Shown here one piece after another: positions 60,915-64,000 of a DNA stretch of 64,000 nucleotides (position 1 is its first letter; each line of letters opens with the position of its first letter). This stretch comes from BOG-908 sp965198825. Lineage in GTDB: Bacteria > Pseudomonadota > Alphaproteobacteria > Acetobacterales > Acetobacteraceae. The stretch spans positions 124,001 to 188,000 of the forward strand of contig CBDAQB010000002.1 in assembly GCA_965198825.1 (NCBI GenBank). Reading direction: 5' to 3'. Both the position numbers and the translations under genes were made by a program. Under the pieces are notes generated by a model, which saw only the letters and a list, made by a program, of their open reading frames with translations, was not told where the DNA came from and searched no databases.

Positions 60915-61616
60915 TCAAGCGCCTAGCACCAGCCCGCACGACGGATCCGCCCACATGAGGTGATCCTCGACTTTCGTTCCCTGCGCCACGTTCGAAGCAG
61001 CGACAACAACCGCACGCCTGACGCGCTCGTCGAATACCAGGCCTTCCAGTGTCACCACACGGTCTTTTACGTCCACGCTGATGTTCGCGGCATGCACCCA
61101 GGGCTGAGCCTCGAGTTCGGCCGTGAGCTTCTCGCGTATTTCGGCGTCCGTCTGCAGGCTCTCCGTCGGCGCCAGCTTGGCCGCGAGCGCGCGCACCAGG
61201 TCGGCCCTGCTCAGCATCCCTGCGAGCTTGCCGTCGCGAAGCACCGCCACGCGCCGTATCTTCTTGCGCGCCATCAGATCGACCGCGTCCTGAAGGCTGG
61301 CATCCTCGCCGACCCACACCGCGCCCTCCGTCATCAAATCGCCGACGCGGCGGCTATAGGCCTCGACATACTCCTCCGCCGACCGGCCATAGCCGAGCAG
61401 GAAGTTCATGAACCCTGAATGATGTTTCCCTTCGGTGCCGGTTTCGGCGCGGTGCAGCAGGTCACCTTCGGTGAACATGCCCAGCACCGTCCCGTCGGCA
61501 TCGACGACGGGAAGGCCGCTGATACGCTTCTCCACCATCAGCGCGGCCGCGGCGGCAACCGGCGTATCCGGGCCGACCGTCAGCACATCGCGCGTCATGA
61601 TCTCCGATACTTTCAT
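60915..61616 (-). CDS. CBS-CBS-BON domain protein
   Basis: 233 residues, soluble. Two CBS domains (about 1-60, MTRDVLTVGPDTPVAAAAALM; about 90-150, LMTEGAVWVGEDASLQDAVDLM) forming an adenosine-ligand-binding Bateman module, then a BON domain (about 160-225, AEIREKLTAELEAQPWVHAANISVDV). Such proteins sense AMP/ATP or bind lipid/envelope ligands; exact role unknown. GGAG 9 bases before the ATG. An FNR-type box lies 75 bases upstream, so low-oxygen induction is likely. Confidence 0.9.
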   Translation of the reverse strand: MKVSEIMTRDVLTVGPDTPVAAAAALMVEKRISGLPVVDADGTVLGMFTEGDLLHRAETGTEGKHHSGFMNFLLGYGRSAEEYVEAYSRRVGDLMTEGAVWVGEDASLQDAVDLMARKKIRRVAVLRDGKLAGMLSRADLVRALAAKLAPTESLQTDAEIREKLTAELEAQPWVHAANISVDVKDRVVTLEGLVFDERVRRAVVVAASNVAQGTKVEDHLMWADPSCGLVLGA

Positions 61617-61690
61617 GGCCTGTCACTCCAAGGGGAAAGCGCCGATCGCCTCCGTATCCCCGAGGGTGCGTCCCCCTGCCGCCGCCTGCA

Positions 61691-61704
61691 TTGATTCGGA
61701 TCAA
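61691..61704. promoter_or_regulatory. FNR/FixK-type box upstream of CBS-BON gene
   Basis: TTGAT-TCGG-ATCAA, a perfect match to the FNR consensus TTGAT-N4-ATCAA and the best of the four sites in the window. Centre 81 bases before the minus-strand ATG at 61616; it also lies downstream of the HdeD-like gene stop, so CBS-BON is the target. Confidence 0.75.
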
Positions 61705-61764
61705 GGCGATCCGTCACGCGAGCAAGTGCGCGCCAGTATATGATCGGGAATGACGCCGGGCAGC

Positions 61765-62424
61765 CTAGGGGCGCGCGGATCTCTCCCCGCGCGGCGAAAC
61801 CTTGTTCCCCGGCAGCCAAGCCGCCAGGGCAAGCAGCGCCAGGCCTTGCACCAGAGCGAAGGCGCCCAGCCAGGCGGCAGCCGCCTGCATGCCGTCGATC
61901 TTCAGCAGCAGGGACAAGGAACCCAGCAACATCGCCGCCCCGGCCGCCAACGCCATCGGCCATGCCCCCACGTCGAAGCGTGAGGCCGCCACCAGGATCG
62001 CCGCCACCGCCAGAACGGTCCACAGCCCTGCCGCATACACGACCACCAGCGGATCGAGGTCGGGGAACACCGTGACGGCGAAGGCGGCCGCGAAATCGAA
62101 CGCGGCCTGAACGCCCAGGCCGCCCCAGGTCCCGCCTTTGCTGCGGCTTTGCCACAGCGCCACGGAGGCCAGCACGCCATCGGCGAGGAGGGCGCTGGCA
62201 AACGCCGCCCACAGCATGGGCGCCCGGGCATCGCCCCAGCCGAGCGCATAGGCGCCGAACGCGGCCGCCACCGCGCCGCGCCAGGCGAGTATCCCCCTGT
62301 GACGCCCAAGGCTTTGAAAATCCGCCCCGCCCAACACGAAATATTCCGCCGAGGGCGCCATGCCAACGGAAGTCCGGGAAACAGGAGCCTGGTCCAACGG
62401 AGCGGGAACATCCTGGCCAGCCAT
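61765..62424 (-). CDS. HdeD-like (DUF308) multi-span membrane protein
   Basis: 219 residues with about six hydrophobic helices arranged as three pairs, e.g. GILAWRGAVAAAFGAYALGW, APMLWAAFASALLADGVLASV, AAILVAASRFDVGAWPMALAAGAAML and GAFALVQGLALLALAAWL. This layout, with the RG and WP-type positions, resembles HdeD/DUF308 proteins linked to stress in several bacteria. Starts 11 bases after the CBS gene on the same strand, so it is probably in the same FNR-controlled operon. Function in this organism unknown. Confidence 0.7.
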   Translation of the reverse strand: MAGQDVPAPLDQAPVSRTSVGMAPSAEYFVLGGADFQSLGRHRGILAWRGAVAAAFGAYALGWGDARAPMLWAAFASALLADGVLASVALWQSRSKGGTWGGLGVQAAFDFAAAFAVTVFPDLDPLVVVYAAGLWTVLAVAAILVAASRFDVGAWPMALAAGAAMLLGSLSLLLKIDGMQAAAAWLGAFALVQGLALLALAAWLPGNKVSPRGERSARP

Positions 62425-62435
62425 GGCGCCGCGCC

Positions 62436-62909
62436 TCAGACCAGCGCCGCAGGCGCGCGCGCGATCGCGGCAACCAGATCGGAGCGGCTCACCACACCAA
62501 CGATTTTCCCGTTCCGCACGATGGGAAGCCGCTTGAGCCTCCGCGCCGTCATCAGCTCGGCAAGTTCCGGAAGCGTCGCCTGTTCGTCCGCCGTCACCAC
62601 GACCCGCGACATCATCCCATCCGCCCTGCGGTTGTCGTGCGCGACCAGTTCGAGGAACTCCTCTCCCAGAGATCCACCCTCGGCAAGCGCCTCGAGCCAG
62701 CGCTCCCGCTTCGCACGCACCGATTCGCGAAACGGCTCCAGCAAATCATCCTCGCTCACCAGCCCGAGAAGCGCTCCCGTCGGCGAACAGACCGGAACGG
62801 CGCTGATCCGGTGCAGCGACAAAAGCGCCGCGATCTCCTCAGCCCCCGTCTCCGGCGCCACCGTGACGACCGGCTTGCTCATGATTTCCGCTGCTGTGAT
62901 ACTGAACAT
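62436..62909 (-). CDS. CBS-domain pair protein
   Basis: 157 residues from the ATG at 62909 with AAGGAGG 6 bases upstream, the strongest ribosome site in the window; an open frame reaching back to 63113 reads through a repeat element and is rejected. Two CBS domains: MSKPVVTVAPETGAEEIAALL at the start and RVVVTADEQATLPELAELMTARRLKRLPIV at the end, with a 40-residue helical insert (EPFRESVRAKRERWLEAL) between. Adenylate-sensing module; partner unknown. Box TTGATGCAGGTCAA sits 50 bases upstream. Confidence 0.9.
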   Translation of the reverse strand: MFSITAAEIMSKPVVTVAPETGAEEIAALLSLHRISAVPVCSPTGALLGLVSEDDLLEPFRESVRAKRERWLEALAEGGSLGEEFLELVAHDNRRADGMMSRVVVTADEQATLPELAELMTARRLKRLPIVRNGKIVGVVSRSDLVAAIARAPAALV

Positions 62910-62958
62910 GCTGAGCCTCCTTGCCCACGCAGCATGTTCCAGATGGGACCTGCTCGCC

Positions 62959-62972
62959 TTGATGCAGGTCAA
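62959..62972. promoter_or_regulatory. FNR/FixK-type box upstream of CBS-HdeD operon
   Basis: TTGAT-GCAG-GTCAA, one mismatch between arms. Centre 56 bases before the minus-strand ATG at 62909; at -41.5 this gives a leader of about 15 bases that just contains the AAGGAGG ribosome site. Directly abuts an AT-rich repeat element. Confidence 0.65.
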
Positions 62973-62986
62973 CGAGGAAGCAAGGC

Positions 62987-63098
62987 GTTCTTTTTTGAAA
63001 AAAAGAACCAAAAAACTTTTGGATGTTCGGGCCGGGCTTTTCCACGAGCTCGGTCCCACATCGTGAAAGTTTTTTGGTTCTTTTTTACAAAAAAGAAC
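62987..63098. repeat. AT-rich intergenic repeat (copy 10, complete)
   Basis: Complete 112-bp element, left arm 62987-63021, right arm 63064-63098, centre with GCTCGGTCCCACATCG. Ends 11 bases after the cydX stop (reading the minus strand), probably the cydBX terminator, and lies 14 bases from an FNR-type box belonging to the next minus-strand operon. Confidence 0.9.
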
Positions 63099-63109
63099 GC
63101 GCTTGCTTT

Positions 63110-63259
63110 TCAAACCTTCCGGTAAAGCGCACCCGAAGCCGGAGACGCTCCAGCCGAAGTCCCATCATCGACCGTGCAGCCGAACTCGTGCCACATGCCG
63201 TTCAGGATTCCGAAGGCGACGGCGAGGCCCAGGCCCAATACCCAGGTGAAATACCACAT
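63110..63259 (-). CDS. cydX: Cytochrome bd oxidase small subunit CydX
   Basis: 49 residues: ATG at 63257-63259, TGA at 63110-63112. MWYFTWVLGLGLAVAFGILNG has the CydX/YbgT pattern of a single membrane helix with early aromatic and Trp residues, followed by MWHE; the Ser/Ala-rich tail is longer than in E. coli CydX. GGAG 6 bases before the ATG. Begins 12 bases after cydB, as is normal. Stabilises the haems of the bd oxidase. Easy to miss because of its size. Confidence 0.9.
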   Translation of the reverse strand: MWYFTWVLGLGLAVAFGILNGMWHEFGCTVDDGTSAGASPASGALYRKV

Positions 63260-63271
63260 CGGAAGCTCCGT

Positions 63272-64000
63272 TCAGTAGAGGTCGTGGTTGGAGGCGATGG
63301 CGGCGCTGGTGATCCGTCCTGACATGACGCGGAACACCCAGGCCGTGTAGAGCAGCACGATCGGCAGCAGGACCACCGTCGCGATCAGCATCATGAAGAG
63401 CGTCCCCTCGCTGGAGGAGGCGTTCCAGACCAGCAGCGAGGAATGATGATCCACCGTGCTGGGCAGGATGATCGGAAACATCGACAGCCCGACGGTCGAG
63501 ATCATGCCGGTTGTCGCGGCGGCGGACCCCGCGAGCGCCGCTGCCTCCCGCCTGGCGCGCAACGCCAGCCCTGCGGCGGCCGCGCCGAACAGGCCGAGTG
63601 CCGGACCAGCGATCATCCAGGGGTGCTTGCCGTAGTTGGCGAGCCACGCGCCCTGTTCCGCCATGACCGTCGCGCGCAGCGGGTTGGAAGGGCCTGCGGG
63701 GTCCACCGCACCGGACACCGCAAAGCCGATCGCATCGAAGGCGACATGCAGGCCGCCTGCTGCGAACAAGGCGAAGCACACCGCGGCGGCGATCGAGCCG
63801 TAGTTTCGCGCGCGCTCGTGCACCGGGCCGTCGCCCAGCTTCAGCCCGAGATAGGCGCTGCCGTGCAGCACGGCCATGGCGACGGAGAGCACGCCGCACA
63901 GCACGCTGAAAGGCGTGAAGAGCCCCAGAAGCGAACCCGCATAATGCATGCGGAGGTCGTCATCGAGGCGGAAGGGCACGCCCTCCAGCACGTTGCCGAC
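63272..64000 (-). CDS. cydB: Cytochrome bd ubiquinol oxidase subunit II (CydB), cut off by window edge
   Basis: C-terminal 242 residues; the frame stays open to the last base (VGNVLEGVPFRLDDD), so the N-terminal third is outside. Six or so membrane helices. Typical segments are YAGSLLGLFTPFSVLCG, GLSMFPIILPSTVDHHSSLLVWNASSS (highly conserved in CydB) and PIVLLYTAWVFRVMSGR. With CydA (expected just outside) it reduces O2 at high affinity using ubiquinol. In one transcript with cydX. Fits the low-oxygen theme of the adjacent genes, although its promoter is not visible. Confidence 0.95.
   Translation of the reverse strand, partial: VGNVLEGVPFRLDDDLRMHYAGSLLGLFTPFSVLCGVLSVAMAVLHGSAYLGLKLGDGPVHERARNYGSIAAAVCFALFAAGGLHVAFDAIGFAVSGAVDPAGPSNPLRATVMAEQGAWLANYGKHPWMIAGPALGLFGAAAAGLALRARREAAALAGSAAATTGMISTVGLSMFPIILPSTVDHHSSLLVWNASSSEGTLFMMLIATVVLLPIVLLYTAWVFRVMSGRITSAAIASNHDLY

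Overview
The window is GC-rich DNA with dense, often overlapping genes and many GTG/TTG starts. Protein content points to an alphaproteobacterium, most likely Acetobacteraceae: an alaC-hom-glpX-recJ block, a cydBX operon, an FNR-type regulator with alphaproteobacterial cysteine spacing, and AT-rich intergenic repeats. The family is an inference from style and gene content; the genus cannot be named from sequence alone.

Positions 1-35046 hold a large exopolysaccharide (EPS) locus. It encodes nucleotide-sugar enzymes (UDP-glucuronate decarboxylase, UDP-galactopyranose mutase) and an ExoY-like initiating phosphosugar transferase. It has about nine glycosyltransferases or glycosyltransferase-like proteins, including an Alg14/Alg13-like pair, a GT8, a DUF707 protein and an unassigned protein beside glf. 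Decoration genes are an acyltransferase and a pyruvyl transferase. Assembly and export genes are one Wzy-like polymerase, two Wzx-like flippases, two Wzz/Wzc-like co-polymerases, a Wza/GumB lipoprotein and a beta-barrel protein. Secreted glycoside hydrolases flank them (two GH16, one GH16-like with an altered active site, one GH26). One co-polymerase carries a kinase-like domain with no usable P-loop, and an unusual P-loop ATPase is encoded directly upstream. A markedly AT-richer stretch (about 15.8-17.8 kb) looks acquired.

Positions 35142-54904 are mixed chromosomal genes: TetR-dmeF, a divergent SDR/esterase/Baeyer-Villiger monooxygenase set, inositol-1-phosphate synthase with a lipid-hydroxylase-like protein, an orphan receiver, a FecR-domain protein with a collagen-like tail, small surface proteins, an unassigned PLP-fold protein, a PPP phosphatase, alaC-hom-glpX-recJ and tRNA-Glu. 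A recurring AT-rich inverted-repeat element, complete copies 109-113 bp, sits mostly 9-25 bases past stop codons from about 24 kb to 63 kb. It behaves like a family of intergenic terminator or MITE-like elements.

Positions 55009-64000 hold a chrA / heme-oxygenase-like diiron protein / methyltransferase operon, then what looks like a low-oxygen regulon. That regulon has an FNR-family sensor, OmpW, two CBS-domain proteins, an HdeD-like membrane protein and cytochrome bd (cydB, cydX). Four FNR/FixK-type palindromes (TTGA[CT]-N4-[AG]TCAA) lie upstream of these genes.
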